Shown: one piece after another, positions 51,998 through 62,100 of the stretch
How positions within the stretch are numbered: position 1 is the first letter of the stretch
How the letters are laid out: each line of letters begins with the position of its first letter
Source of the DNA: Desmonostoc muscorum LEGE 12446
GTDB lineage: Bacteria; Cyanobacteriota; Cyanobacteriia; Cyanobacteriales; Nostocaceae
Direction of reading: 5' to 3'
NCBI RefSeq assembly: GCF_015207005.2
Contig: NZ_JADEXS020000001.1
Span: 3,968,001 to 4,032,000 of the forward strand
Length of the DNA stretch: 64,000 nucleotides
Translations under genes and position numbers: made by a program
The notes under the pieces: generated by a model
Databases searched by the model: none
What the model was told of the DNA's origin: nothing
The model's input: the letters and a program-made list of their open reading frames with translations, nothing else

Positions 51998-52258
51998 ATG
52001 AGTCAATTTATTCAGCCAATTAACTTGAAAGTATCAGCTGATTCCTTAAATCAAGGTGAAGATGCTATACGTCAGGAACTCGCCCTACAGCTATATATAC
52101 AGAATGTTTTTACCTTTGCTCAAGCGCGTCACTTAGCCAACTTATCTGTATGGGAGTTCCAGCAACTTTTGGGGCAAAAGAAAATTGAACGTCATTACAA
52201 TGAAGCTGAATTAGCCCAAGATATTGAGACAATTAAAGCAGGTTTTTACGGATTGTGA
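51998..52258 (+). CDS. UPF0175 family antitoxin
   Basis: This protein of about 86 residues starts at ATG 51998 directly behind AAGGAG; an in-frame TTG at 51992 overlaps that site and is rejected. It has the UPF0175 pattern of a short helical DNA-binding protein (RQELALQLYIQNVFTFAQAR, LANLSVWEFQQLLGQKKIER, HYNEAELAQDIETIK). It overlaps the following DUF3368 gene by 4 bases, the standard arrangement of this toxin-antitoxin type. Confidence 0.87.
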   Translation: MSQFIQPINLKVSADSLNQGEDAIRQELALQLYIQNVFTFAQARHLANLSVWEFQQLLGQKKIERHYNEAELAQDIETIKAGFYGL

Positions 52259-52746
52259 GAGTTATTTGTAATGCTACACCTCTAATCAATTTTGCAGCTA
52301 TTAATCGTCTTGATATCTTGGAGGCTGTATTTGGTCAGATAGTTATTCCTCAAGCTGTCTATGATGAAACAACTTTTACTGGGTTTCTTGGCTCGGAATT
52401 TGTGTTGCAAGCAATAGCCTCTGGATGGTTACAAATTCGCTCAGTTTCAAGCATGGGGCTGAACATACCACCAGAATTAGATAAGGGCGAACGTGAAGCA
52501 ATTGCTTTAGCAATAGAAACTGGAGAAACGCGCATTTTGTTAGATGAACGTGAAGCGCGTCAAGTAGCTCAAAGTTTAGGATTACAAGTAATTGGTACTT
52601 TAGGTATTCTTTTATTATCAAAAAATAGAAACATAATTACACAAGTGCAACCCTTGTTGGATGCCATGATTAATACTGCCCAATATTGGGTAAGCTGTTC
52701 TCTTTATGAAAAAGTATTACAGCAAGCAGGAGAATTAGTAGAGTAA
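52255..52746 (+). CDS. DUF3368 family PIN-like toxin
   Basis: This 163-residue protein begins at GTG 52255. A PIN-like fold is suggested by the early Asn/Thr region CNATPLINFAAINRLDIL, then FGQIVIPQAVYDE, and the acidic pair in DKGEREAIALAIETGE and RILLDEREARQVAQSLG, followed by VIGTLGILLLSKNRNII. It is the predicted toxin of the pair with UPF0175. The first active-site Asp of classical PIN domains is Asn here, a feature of this family. Activity is not established for the family as a whole. Confidence 0.85.
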   Translation: MRVICNATPLINFAAINRLDILEAVFGQIVIPQAVYDETTFTGFLGSEFVLQAIASGWLQIRSVSSMGLNIPPELDKGEREAIALAIETGETRILLDEREARQVAQSLGLQVIGTLGILLLSKNRNIITQVQPLLDAMINTAQYWVSCSLYEKVLQQAGELVE

Positions 52747-52831
52747 AGAAGATATAAGATTTATTCGAGTAATTTTACTAACTAATTTATTGACTTCTAG
52801 ACAGGAATAGTTGATCGCTCTCGGTAAAATA

Positions 52832-53059
52832 TTACAAGCGATCGCTATCCTTAGACTCAGAACCGTTGCTTAACTTCTCCAGAAATTCAGGATAATTTTG
52901 CAAGTCATCTAAGGATTGCAAAGGTGGCATTTCAATCCAGGTTGCTTGTGCGTGTAGCTTGTCTACATAGGCATAGAAGGCTTCCATATCATCCCGGTGT
53001 ACCAAAATATAAGTATGTAGTTCTTTGATACTCATTAGTTCAAAGTTAGGCTGACTCAC
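52832..53059 (-). CDS. Small cyanobacterial protein (DUF6887-like)
   Basis: This 75-residue protein starts at GTG 53059 behind GAGGT, reading VSQPNFELMSIKELHTYILV, then HRDDMEAFYAYVDKLHAQAT and WIEMPPLQSLDDLQNYPEFL. An ATG eight codons in is possible; the longer frame upstream overlaps the Rpn gene and is unlikely. This kind of small helical protein recurs in many copies in cyanobacteria (annotated DUF6887 or similar) and is probably part of small toxin-antitoxin-like or stress modules. Function unknown. Confidence 0.65.
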   Translation of the reverse strand: MSQPNFELMSIKELHTYILVHRDDMEAFYAYVDKLHAQATWIEMPPLQSLDDLQNYPEFLEKLSNGSESKDSDRL

Positions 53060-53108
53060 ACTACATACCTCGATTTGCCATTGGGATATATTTCTATGTT
53101 TTCTACAT

Positions 53109-53960
53109 TTAATTAATTCGCGCCTGTAACCAAGCCTGTAAATCAGCCACACTCGTAAAATCCAGCAATGCTTCACCCAATTCTTCCAACATTGGTAATG
53201 GCAAACCAGCAACCAAAGAACCGACATCCTGGGGAATTTCCCCCAACCGCTTTGTCAACTGTCGGATAATAATGTTAGCCGTCGCTTCTCGTCCTTCTTC
53301 TAGTCCTTCTTCCTTAATTTCTCGATAAACTCTTGTTTGTTTCAGTGTGATGTCTAACATCGACTCCACCTCCCTTCGACTCAGTTGCTCAAATCGATAC
53401 GTCATGATGGTCGTGATGATTTCAATTATGGCACGACTTACTGACGAAGAGGTTTCTTGACGACTTCTCGCTAATAAATACCGAGCTTCTGCGGGGGCTT
53501 GTTCCTCTTCTACTGTAGTTAACACCATCAGTGCTACCCACAAAGGCAAGGAACGGATATCTCCCAACTCATCCAAATATACGCGATGCACTTGGTTGCC
53601 GTTGAGAAATGTTCTATGAGGATAAATATTACTTTGTTCAATACTACGTGATGGATAAATTATCACTGCTTGCCAATCACTAAATCTGTCACGGTTGCGG
53701 TAGAAATAGAGTGAAGATTCCGCAAATACCCTTTCATAAAGCTTCTCGTCTTTTTGGAACTGTACCTCACAGAAATACACAATACCCGGACTTTCATTTT
53801 CTGGTGGTAAAAATACCCCATCAATTTCAAACTTAGGTTCTTTGACAGCTACCGAATCAAATTTATATTCATCTGCATTTGCTGGAGGATTTGTCAATAG
53901 TTCAAATAATAAAGTAGGAGATTGTTGGAATAGTTTGTAAAAAATGGAATCTCGACGCAT
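53109..53960 (-). CDS. Rpn family nuclease (DUF2887), PD-(D/E)XK type
   Basis: This 283-residue protein starts MRRDSIFYKLFQQSPTLLFE and has a PD-(D/E)XK core: FEIDGVFLPP (Asp) and GIVYFCEVQFQKDEKLYERV (Glu-x-Gln). A helical C-terminal region follows with LSRREVESMLDITLKQTR and repeated-type EEGLEEGREATANIIIRQLT. Rpn proteins promote recombination and behave as transposase-like nucleases; many copies occur in cyanobacteria. The catalytic residues look intact. It converges with no gene and is separated from the DUF6887-like gene by 49 bases. Confidence 0.87.
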   Translation of the reverse strand: MRRDSIFYKLFQQSPTLLFELLTNPPANADEYKFDSVAVKEPKFEIDGVFLPPENESPGIVYFCEVQFQKDEKLYERVFAESSLYFYRNRDRFSDWQAVIIYPSRSIEQSNIYPHRTFLNGNQVHRVYLDELGDIRSLPLWVALMVLTTVEEEQAPAEARYLLARSRQETSSSVSRAIIEIITTIMTYRFEQLSRREVESMLDITLKQTRVYREIKEEGLEEGREATANIIIRQLTKRLGEIPQDVGSLVAGLPLPMLEELGEALLDFTSVADLQAWLQARIN

Positions 53961-54018
53961 GAAGAATTGGCATGGAAATATATCTCAAATGATGCGTAGG
54001 CTAGGCCTACGCTCAAAA

Positions 54019-54324
54019 TTACTTACCGCCGTAATAAAAGGCAATTTCTTTTTCTTTCAGGGGTGCGAAATCAGCATCTACAAGCAATTGATCGAGTTCA
54101 GCTTGGGGAATGTGTTTAGCACCGATGCGGACAATGCGCGATCGCATGGTATTAGATACACCACTGCGCTGTCTATTGCCCTCTAGCCCCATGACTTTGC
54201 TATAAAGTTCTAATTTGGCAGGTGGAATGGGAGAACCATCAAAATCAATTCCGCGTGCGATCGCTTCATCAACAGCATCGGCACCTGTAGTAGTTTGATT
54301 ACCTGGGTTAGTTTCAGTAGTCAT
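54019..54324 (-). CDS. Conserved hypothetical protein
   Basis: This 101-residue protein is hydrophilic with a disordered N-terminus (MTTETNPGNQTTTGADAVDE) and a conserved-looking core, IARGIDFDGSPIPPAKLELY, then SGVSNTMRSRIVRIGAKHIP, ending KEIAFYYGGK. Repeated basic residues in the core suggest nucleic-acid contact, but this is a guess. I know no named family. It starts at ATG 54324 and ends 58 bases before the divergent Rpn gene start region. Confidence 0.55.
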   Translation of the reverse strand: MTTETNPGNQTTTGADAVDEAIARGIDFDGSPIPPAKLELYSKVMGLEGNRQRSGVSNTMRSRIVRIGAKHIPQAELDQLLVDADFAPLKEKEIAFYYGGK

Positions 54325-54405
54325 GGTGTTCGCTCTTCTTCGCTATGGGTAGATTTTACCAGTCTTGCTGACACCAACGCTGCTTAGAAGAAATTTATCC
54401 ATCAG

Positions 54406-54660
54406 TTAATTCCGACTTTCGCGCGTCACCAAACCACCAACAAACGCGCCTAAAACAGTACCCGTCCATAGTCCGGTTGTGCTACCTTGCCACATTCCCC
54501 CTAGCGTCGCCCCAGTGTTGCATATTACCTTCAAACCCCAATATTGGTTTTGACACTTTTGGTTATGCAGCATGGTGGTGATTTGTCCACTGGTATAGGC
54601 ACCAAAAAAACCTGATGCTAGTGCTAAAAATGTGCAAATTAAAATTTTGTTTTTAGTCAT
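54406..54660 (-). CDS. Small Gly-rich membrane protein
   Basis: This 84-residue protein has two hydrophobic segments: ILICTFLALASGFFGAYTSG (about 5-24) and a Gly/Thr-rich one (TGATLGGMWQGSTTGLWTGT, VLGAFVGGLVTRE). Gly-zipper-like spacing in the second suggests tight helix packing. Two Cys (CQNQYWGLKVIC) lie in the intervening loop. No family is recognised. It is on the same strand as the 101-residue gene downstream, 81 bases apart. A heptanucleotide tract precedes its start. Confidence 0.55.
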   Translation of the reverse strand: MTKNKILICTFLALASGFFGAYTSGQITTMLHNQKCQNQYWGLKVICNTGATLGGMWQGSTTGLWTGTVLGAFVGGLVTRESRN

Positions 54661-54723
54661 TGGGAATGGGGAGTGGGGAATGGGGAGTGGGGAGTAGGGA
54701 ATCGGGAATGGGGCATTGGGGAT

Positions 54724-55000
54724 GAGTCTTTAATACTCGCCGACGAGTCTTTGATACTCGTGAATGAGTCTTTGATACTCGCTGACGAGTCTTTGATACT
54801 CGTGAATGAGTCTTTGATACTCGCCGACGAGTCTTTGATACTCGCCAATGAGTCTTTGATACTCGCTGACGAGTCTTTGATACTCGTGAATGAGTCTTTG
54901 ATACTCGCCGACGAGTCTTTGATACTCGTGAATGAGTCTTTAATACTCGCCGATGAGTCTTTGATACTCGTGAATGAGTCTTTAATACTCGCCGATGAGT
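54724..55000. repeat. 21-base minisatellite, 13 copies plus a partial one
   Basis: The unit is GAGTCTTTGATACTCGCCGAC. Copies alternate between endings GCCGAC/GCTGAC and GTGAAT, giving a 42-base higher-order unit, so it expanded partly by dimer duplication. Every copy is exactly 21 bases; an outlying unit (GAATGAGTCTTTTAACTC) lies at about 55168. In one plus frame it encodes the heptads ADESLIL and VNESLIL. Confidence 0.85.
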
Positions 55001-55134
55001 GTTTAAGGGACTTTAAGAGGACTTACGCAATAAACCTCTCAAACTCCTATTCCTCTGTGTCCTCTGCGTTCTCTGTGGTTCGATTTTCCGTTACCTGTGC
55101 GTAAGTCCTGTTTAAATTAAAAAAACATCCCATC

Positions 55135-55162
55135 GTAGGGGCGCACAGCTGTGCGCCCCTAC
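55135..55162. repeat. 28-base perfect palindrome
   Basis: GTAGGGGCGCACAG followed by its complement, identical to 42645-42672; a variant (GTATGGGCGTACAG arms) is at 63941-63968. It is a short repetitive extragenic palindrome that may act as an mRNA hairpin downstream of ppc. Confidence 0.8.
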
Positions 55163-55232
55163 TCCTGAATGAGTCTTTTAACTCCACTCCCCCTCTCCCT
55201 CATCTGCCTCACTCCCCACTCCCCATTCCCCA

Positions 55233-58200
55233 TTAACCTGTATTTCTCATCCCCGCAGCAATACCATTAATGGTTAACAATGCCCCTCGCAGTAATTCGC
55301 CTTTGCTGTAACGGGAGTGGATGACTCCAGAAGTAGCAGTAGTATTCAAGGATTGGCGTAAACGCTTGAGCAAGGAAACTTGGATAAATCCCAAGGGTAC
55401 GATTGTGCCATTGCGTAACTGTACAGACCTTTGCAATATTGGATCGCCGTCTAAGAGTCGATTGTGATTGGTAATTTTTAACACCAAATCTCTTGTCAGA
55501 TAAAACTCACTAGCAATTTGATCGAAAACCTTAGCAAAGCGCTCTTTATCTTCCGGTTTTGACAATTCTTGAACATAGTGGTGTGCCATTTGCATATCTA
55601 CTTTTGCCAAGGTCATTTCTGCCTTGGAAATCACCATTTTGAAGAAAGGCCACTTAATGTAAAAATAGCGCAGCAATTTTAAGTGTTCTTCTGGTTCTTC
55701 ATTCAAGAATTCTTGCAAAGCAGTGCCGACACCGTACCAAGAAGGCAGTAAAAAGCGGGTTTGTGTCCAACTGAATACCCAAGGAATAGCCCGCAAACTG
55801 GTTAAGTCTTTTTTACCGGATGGACGCCGCGCTGGACGAGAACTAATTTGCAGTTGGCTGATTTCTTCAATTGGAGTTACTTGGTGGAAAAAGTCGATAA
55901 AATCAGGTTGCTCGTAAATTAGGGCACGATAATGTTGACGCGATCGCGCTGCTAGTTCTTCCATAATCTCATTCCAAGGTTCGATATCATCAAACCCCGT
56001 CCGCAGCAAACTAGCTTGAATCACAGCGGTGGTGATGGTTTCCATGTGGTACAAAGCTAAGTCCAACAAGGAATATTTGGAAGCCAAAACTTCCCCTTGT
56101 TCGGTAATCTTAATCCGCCCATTGATGCTGTGACCTGGTTGAGCCAAAATCGCTTCGTAAGCCGGGCCGCCTCCTCGTCCTACAGAACCGCCGCGTCCGT
56201 GGAAAATCCGCAAATTCACGCCATACCCTTCTGCTATTTGTTGCAGCGATTTTTGGGCTTTATGAATTTCCCAGTTGCTGCTTAAAAAACCAGAATCTTT
56301 GTTGCTGTCAGAATACCCCAACATCACTTCTTGGAGGTTAGGAGTGAGGGAGGAGGAGGCAGGGGAGGCAGGGGAGGCAGGGGAGGATGAATTTTCATCG
56401 GCATCTTCTGCTTTTGTGTGTTCGTAGCCGCCAGCTAACAAAGCCCGATACAAAGGAATTTCAAATAATTCTCGCATGACGCTTCTGGAGCGTTGCAAGT
56501 CTTCTACTGTTTCAAATAGAGGGACAACTTGAATCGTTCCAACAGCGATCGCAGGGTCAAAAAGTCTGGCTTCTTTGGCTAAGAGCAACACTTCCAACAC
56601 ATCGCTGACTTGGCGGCACATGCTGATAATGTAAGTTTGACAGATGTTGACGCCAAATTCTTGTTGCAGCGATCGCACGATGCGAAAGGTTTCAATGACA
56701 TCGTTGGTTTTTTCGGAAAATGGCAATTCTGCTGGAATTAATGGGCGGCGGGTTTGCAGTTCTTTGGTTAGCCAAGCAACTCTTTCTGCCTCAGAGAGTT
56801 CGTCGTAAGGTTGAGGTAGTACTTGCAGGTACTCTAAAATTTCATTGAGCGCGTCAGAGTGGCGTGATGATTCTTGGCGGATATCTAGCTGTGTCAAGTT
56901 AAAGCCAAAAATTTCCACCTGACAGATCAGATCTTCTAGCGCCCTACAGCTTAAACCTGTTTCTGTCAAGTTGCGCTCAATTAACCGCAGTTCTGCTAAA
57001 AAATCGGCTCCGGAACGATATAGGGGGCTGTCTTGATTTTTGGGCGTTTCCCGATTGTATAAGGCTAGATTGCGATCGCGGGTATTTTCTAGTCGTTTCA
57101 GGACATAAGCGAGTTTCAGCCGATAAGGTTCTTGTCGATAACGCAGCGCTAGGGCGTCGTATACCTCACTTAACTGGGACTGATCTAATTCTAGAGATTC
57201 CAGCAAATCTGGTAACACATCGCTCCAGTGCATCGACACACTCAATAATTCAATCAGTTGTTTCACTGACTGGATATATCTTCCCAGCACCATTTTGCGC
57301 TGATAGCAAGCTGTCTGCCAGGTAATTTCAGGTGTGACTGATGGGTTCCCATCCCTGTCTGAACCTACCCAAGAACCAAAGGAGCAGAAATTCTTGCTGG
57401 GCGGTTCTAGCCACGGAAAGGTGTGAGATAAAGTGTATTTGAACCGTTTATAGAGTTGGGGAATGCCATCAAATAACACTTCTTGGAAGTAATGTAGAGC
57501 ATAATCTACTTCATCCAGCACTGTGGGTTTGAACTGGTGGAGTTCGTCTGTGCGCCACCACAAACGGATTTCTTCGAGCAATTGTTCGCGGATATCTGTT
57601 GCTTCCCAAGGATGTCCCACTCCTGTGATACTAGAGCCATTTTCCAAAGCATCAAGTTTTTGCAACAGTTGTACAACTTGTCGCTGCTTATCGCGGATGG
57701 TATGACGGACAATTTCTGTTGGGTGGGCTGTGAAAACTAAGCGGACATCCAACTGGGCAATTAGACGTTGAATTTGCTGGGGTGGGACATTCAGTTTAAA
57801 TAAATGGGGAAATAAAGCCGCAAAAGTACCTTTTAATTTGACTTGGGCTTGTTGGACATAACTCTTTGTCAGCAACTCTGCTGCTAGTCCCCCAGTAACA
57901 GGCGCATCGTCTTCTCCTTGATTGGACGAATAATTAGCATTTGATGGGGTTTCCGGCTCTGTTACTTCTGTTTCTGCCTCATAGCGACTCAATTGCTGCC
58001 GTTGTTCGTATTCCTGCTCTATGATGTTGATCAACTGAAAATAGAGAGCAAAGGCACGAGCCGCTCGGATTGCTTCGTTGATATTCAGTTGTTCAATCAA
58101 CTTGACAGCTGAGGAGGCTTGATCGTTTGTTGCTTGTCCTTCTGGCGAACACAAATCCCGCAATTGCCGCAACAGATCTACCATGTTTTGGCCGCATTCT

Positions 58201-58316
58201 TGCCTCAGAACTGACTCCCACAATTCTTCCACTACCTGTAGACGATGACGCAAAAATAATTCCGACACCGGGTATATATCCGCAGTTTGCGATGAAGAGT
58301 ATAAAAGGGAACTCAT
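55233..58316 (-). CDS. ppc: Phosphoenolpyruvate carboxylase
   Basis: This 1,027-residue protein has all main PEPC landmarks: [20 protein letters not shown] with the catalytic His, the active-site loop [30 protein letters not shown], and the C-terminus ending [13 protein letters not shown], normal for the family. It fixes bicarbonate onto PEP to give oxaloacetate for nitrogen assimilation and C4 acids. A peculiarity is the acidic and Ser/Pro/Ala insertion [20 protein letters not shown] before [13 protein letters not shown], encoded by a GGGGAGGCA tandem repeat (56347-56388). The N-terminal region (about 115-140) also has an acidic, Ser/Asn-rich insert. No regulatory phosphorylation motif is evident. 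Confidence 0.97.
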   Translation of the reverse strand: MSSLLYSSSQTADIYPVSELFLRHRLQVVEELWESVLRQECGQNMVDLLRQLRDLCSPEGQATNDQASSAVKLIEQLNINEAIRAARAFALYFQLINIIEQEYEQRQQLSRYEAETEVTEPETPSNANYSSNQGEDDAPVTGGLAAELLTKSYVQQAQVKLKGTFAALFPHLFKLNVPPQQIQRLIAQLDVRLVFTAHPTEIVRHTIRDKQRQVVQLLQKLDALENGSSITGVGHPWEATDIREQLLEEIRLWWRTDELHQFKPTVLDEVDYALHYFQEVLFDGIPQLYKRFKYTLSHTFPWLEPPSKNFCSFGSWVGSDRDGNPSVTPEITWQTACYQRKMVLGRYIQSVKQLIELLSVSMHWSDVLPDLLESLELDQSQLSEVYDALALRYRQEPYRLKLAYVLKRLENTRDRNLALYNRETPKNQDSPLYRSGADFLAELRLIERNLTETGLSCRALEDLICQVEIFGFNLTQLDIRQESSRHSDALNEILEYLQVLPQPYDELSEAERVAWLTKELQTRRPLIPAELPFSEKTNDVIETFRIVRSLQQEFGVNICQTYIISMCRQVSDVLEVLLLAKEARLFDPAIAVGTIQVVPLFETVEDLQRSRSVMRELFEIPLYRALLAGGYEHTKAEDADENSSSPASPASPASSSLTPNLQEVMLGYSDSNKDSGFLSSNWEIHKAQKSLQQIAEGYGVNLRIFHGRGGSVGRGGGPAYEAILAQPGHSINGRIKITEQGEVLASKYSLLDLALYHMETITTAVIQASLLRTGFDDIEPWNEIMEELAARSRQHYRALIYEQPDFIDFFHQVTPIEEISQLQISSRPARRPSGKKDLTSLRAIPWVFSWTQTRFLLPSWYGVGTALQEFLNEEPEEHLKLLRYFYIKWPFFKMVISKAEMTLAKVDMQMAHHYVQELSKPEDKERFAKVFDQIASEFYLTRDLVLKITNHNRLLDGDPILQRSVQLRNGTIVPLGFIQVSLLKRLRQSLNTTATSGVIHSRYSKGELLRGALLTINGIAAGMRNTG

Positions 58317-58418
58317 ATTCTCGATTCTTGTAAAGCCAATTACTGTTTACACTTGTAGGTTTTGCACTTGATGCTCAAGATGTTCTTCCTGAGCAAATAA
58401 TTCTTGGATGTATATTTT

Positions 58419-58655
58419 CTAAGTTTGTTTAGTTTCGTTATCGTCTGGGAAGTCAAGAATGGGTAAGCGATCGCCTCGAAATAATTCTTCACTAGCTTCC
58501 CCCATAGCTTCTAGTGCCTTTACTGTAGCTTTTTCTGTAATCAGCAGCAGTACCATAGACGCTGTACCTATTTGTAAGAGGAATGATTGGGGAATCCTAA
58601 AAAAATCCAGATTGGATGGGGAGTTATCTGAGGGTTTTTGGTTGGCTGCTGTCAT
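58419..58655 (-). CDS. Small membrane-associated protein upstream of ppc
   Basis: This 78-residue protein has one hydrophobic segment (about 25-41, FLLQIGTASMVLLLITE) flanked by a polar N-terminus (MTAANQKPSDNSPSNLDFFR) and an acidic helical C-terminus (ATVKALEAMGEASEELFRGD). Similar short single-helix proteins occur upstream of genes in many cyanobacteria, but I know no function. It is on the same strand as ppc with 102 bases between. Confidence 0.6.
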   Translation of the reverse strand: MTAANQKPSDNSPSNLDFFRIPQSFLLQIGTASMVLLLITEKATVKALEAMGEASEELFRGDRLPILDFPDDNETKQT

Positions 58656-59128
58656 TGCTCGTTCTTGGTTGTGGAAAGATCGGTCAAAAGAAATCAGAAT
58701 TCAGGAGTTAGGATTCAGGAGTTAGGATGGCTTCACATCTAAAGAGATGGAGTTTAAATTAGATAAGATTTGTTGTTTGTTTAGCCCACAAGGAGCATTA
58801 GGTCAATCAGATGCGATTTTGGACTGGAAAAGACAAGTTATCAGCCAGCAACATCAAATTATTCTGAATTCTGACTCCTGAATTCTGACCTCTGACTCCT
58901 AACTTCTGACTCCTAACTTCTGAATTCTGACTCACTGTGAGTAAAATAAACGCAAAACTCAACATTAGCCAGACTTGCAACCGTATAAGACTATCTTTGC
59001 CGATTTTGCAAGTTACAAAGGTAACAAAATTGTTAAAAAAAACGTCAAAGTGTGATAAACCTATGGTTCTAGTTTACAAGTGCAGGCACTATTCCCCAAC
59101 AATCGCTGACTGTTAAAGTTAATTTCCC
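58656..59128. other. 473-base divergent spacer with TTCTGAATTCTGACTCC-type repeats
   Basis: It contains CAGGAGTTAGGATT repeats at 58700-58725 and a CTGAATTCTGACTCCTAACTT array at about 58862-58931. A 44-codon frame beginning near 58748 (MEFKLDKICCLFSPQGALGQ) ends inside the repeat and has no ribosome binding site, so it is not called. The right part should carry the promoter of the DUF1574 gene. Confidence 0.55.
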
Positions 59129-62100
59129 ATGAAAACAGTATTACCAGATCGCCAGCAATCCTTAGTGCAATGGATCAGCCAAGCAACAGGGATTAACACT
59201 TTCGGGGTGAAAGTCCGATTACGGGGAAATGACCTTCATATTCTTTGTGAGGGCACAGAATGTCCGCAGCGTTGGCGTACCCTGTCTGACTTGCTGCAAG
59301 CACTACAGCAAACAGATTTGGATAGCCTCACAAGCAACGAACAACCCTCAATATACCAAGTATTTGTCTATGGTCGAAGAAAAGGCGAACCGCGCCCCAA
59401 ATGGTGCCATCGAGTTTATTTGAATCAAATCCAAAAGCATGTAGAGCAGGTGCAGCAAGCTTTACTAGCAGACTCGGAAAATTCCCAACAACCAGGTGGG
59501 GCGCTGATTGTCTCTAATGAAAGTTTGGCACGGCAAGGTAACCCAGATGCCATTGCTCGCTATTTGAGTGAAACTCTGAGTAGTTTGGGTGTGTCAGTAC
59601 AGGCAAAAATTAAGCTATATAAGCCCAAGAATTCTCAAGCTGAAGAAAATCGCCTGTGGATATTTTGCCAGTCTGGCTATAGTCCTGACGCATCGTTACT
59701 GGCGGAACCAATAGCCCAAAAGTTGCGTTATCTCAAGCTTTCTGGTTACCAAGATGCAGTTATTGTTTCTCAGGTGACTGGTGAAATTACGCCTGATTGG
59801 CTGCTGCGGGTGGATTTGACGCCTCCAGAGGTGATGCTCAAAGAGTGGGCGCGTTGGGGAGATGTGCAAGCGATCGCCAGATTACTAACTGAGATATTGT
59901 CAGAGTTAAAAGTTGCTGTCCAAGTTTCTCTTAAGGAATCAACGCTGCATGTTTTTTGTAACCCAGCTTACGATCCTTTGGGAACCGCCCCAATCCCAGA
60001 TAAAGCAGCGTGCTTGGAGGCAATTGTACCCCAACTAGAAGCGATCGCCCCCCAAGGCATTCTCGGCGCCACAGTATATGGACAAAAAGCAGGCGACAAA
60101 CAACCTGCTTGGATTGATTGGCTAGCTTTACCTGCTGCGGAGCATTCCGTCTTTGCGACATCGCCACTGGATTTGGCAAATACTGGCGATGAACCAGCGA
60201 TCGTTTTTCTATTGGAGCGCTTACTCAATCCTGACCTGGATTGGCGTCTTTTAACCGGTGGAGTTCGCGTACTTCTCCTAAATAAAGGTGATTTATTGCA
60301 CATTATGTGTGATGCGCCTGTTTGTCCAGGACGAACACAAGTAGCAAACAAAGTTACACAATTTATCCGCCAGTTAAAAATTCCCGGTATTAAAGGAGTG
60401 CGCGTCTACGGAAGGCGTGCAGGGAATAAGGAACCTTTTTGGCATCATGGCATCGATTTAGAACATCGCCAACGTTTAGTACCAGAAGCAACCCCAGAAT
60501 TTGCTGCTACTTCTAAATACGTTAACGATCTGGTAACCTCTGAAACTAGCGAGCCAATTTTGCGCCCAGATTTAACCACAGAAGAAGTTCAAAGTTTTGT
60601 TACAGAAGTAGCCCTCGATTGGTTAGCAACAGCCAATGCAGCAGTCAAAAAATTCCTATTGACAAGTCAGCTATTTACCGAAACGGATCAGTCAGCAGAG
60701 CTAAATCCTGATGCTCAAGGACTTAAGATTGCTTTGGTTTGGGGGACACTGGGATTATTGCTCACCCTTCAAAGTGATTGGGTGTTGGGTCAAATCATCG
60801 CCCGCACTACGCCGAGTTCCCCAACAGTGACTAGTGTCTCACCTGGATCATCTTCTGAGCAAAAAGCATCGTTGACATCTGGGACAAATCCGAGTGATAA
60901 AAAGACATTTTTGACCAGCACTGGCAAAACCAAATCTTCTCCAAATCAAAGTACTGTATTCAATGCTTCTCAATTTACCCAAGGGGATGATACACAAAAC
61001 GGAAATTTAGCAGCCGCACCACTGAAAGAAAAAGCAACCGCCACTGCTATTCTTTTAGCAGCGCGATCGCAAATACCAAGTTTCAATGTTAGGCAATTAG
61101 ACGAGCAACTAGCCCTGTACAAACAACGTCTGGCTAGAACAGGTAGCCCGCCAGATGTATTAATCATAGGTTCATCCCGCGCCCTGAGAGGCGTAGATCC
61201 AGCAGCACTTTCTAAAGCTTTGGCAACTCAGGGTTATCCAAATATTGACGTGTTCAACTTTGGAATTAATGGTGCTACTGCACAAGTTGTCAACTTTGTG
61301 ATCCGCGAGGTTTTAGAACCATCAGAACTCCCGAAATTAATTCTTTGGGCAGATGGCGCCCGTGCTTTCAACAGCGGACGCGAGGATATTACTTTTAAAT
61401 CCATCGCTGCATCAGCTGGCTATAAACAAGCTTTGCAGAAAGCCTCTACAACTGCAACTAGTAGTGATTTGTCCGAAAATCCCAAACAAGAAAACACAAA
61501 AGAAGAAAAGCAAGAAATTAACGGTTATCAAGCTGTCAACGATTGGTTAAATGATACTCTAGCATCCGTTTCTGCTAGCTATCCAAACCGCGACCAAATT
61601 AAAATTTTACTGCAAAAAAAACTGCTGAAATTTGGACAGAATCAGACAGTTACATCCCAAAATCAGCTAACAGACGGAAATTCAGAAGATACTTCTCAGC
61701 AAGCAGTTGACTTTGATGGATTTCTACCTTTGTCTATTCGCTTTAATCCTGCTAGATACTATCAAAAACATTCTAGAGTCCCAGGAAATTATGACAACGA
61801 TTATAAATCTTTCCAAGTAGGAGGAGAGCAAGATGCTGCCTTCCAAGAAGTGCTTCAATTTACCCAATCTCAGAAAATTTCTTTAGTCTTTATCAACATG
61901 CCTCTGACAGCAGATTATTTAGATCCAGTGCGTAAAAAATATGAGCAAGAATTTCAGCAATATATGTTGCGTTTAGCTACTAATCCCAACTTTATTTATC
62001 GTGATTTGAGCCAACAGTGGCTCAAAGTAAATGACTACTTTTCTGACCCCAGCCACCTCAACCGCTTTGGCGGCTACGAAGTCTCCAAGAAGTTAGCTAA

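Larger units (their letters stand above)
54661..55232. other. 572-base repeat block: heptanucleotide tract, minisatellite, palindrome
   Basis: It holds a GGGGAGT tract (54666-54720), the 21-base minisatellite (54724-55000), a CCTCTGTGTCCTCTGCG repeat, an ACTTACGCA/TGCGTAAGT inverted repeat near 55021-55108, and a 28-base palindrome at 55135-55162. Frames across it are open only because the unit lacks stop codons. Confidence 0.65.

Noticed and set aside
54673..55104. 143-codon frame of ADESLIL/VNESLIL heptads
   Set aside because: It begins in a GGGGAGT tract, consists of the minisatellite and ends in another repeat; no non-repeat protein sequence supports it. Kept as a repeat.
58748..58885. 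Possible 44-codon gene (MEFKLDKICCLFSPQGALGQ...)
   Set aside because: It ends within an intergenic repeat, lacks a ribosome binding site and no homolog comes to mind.
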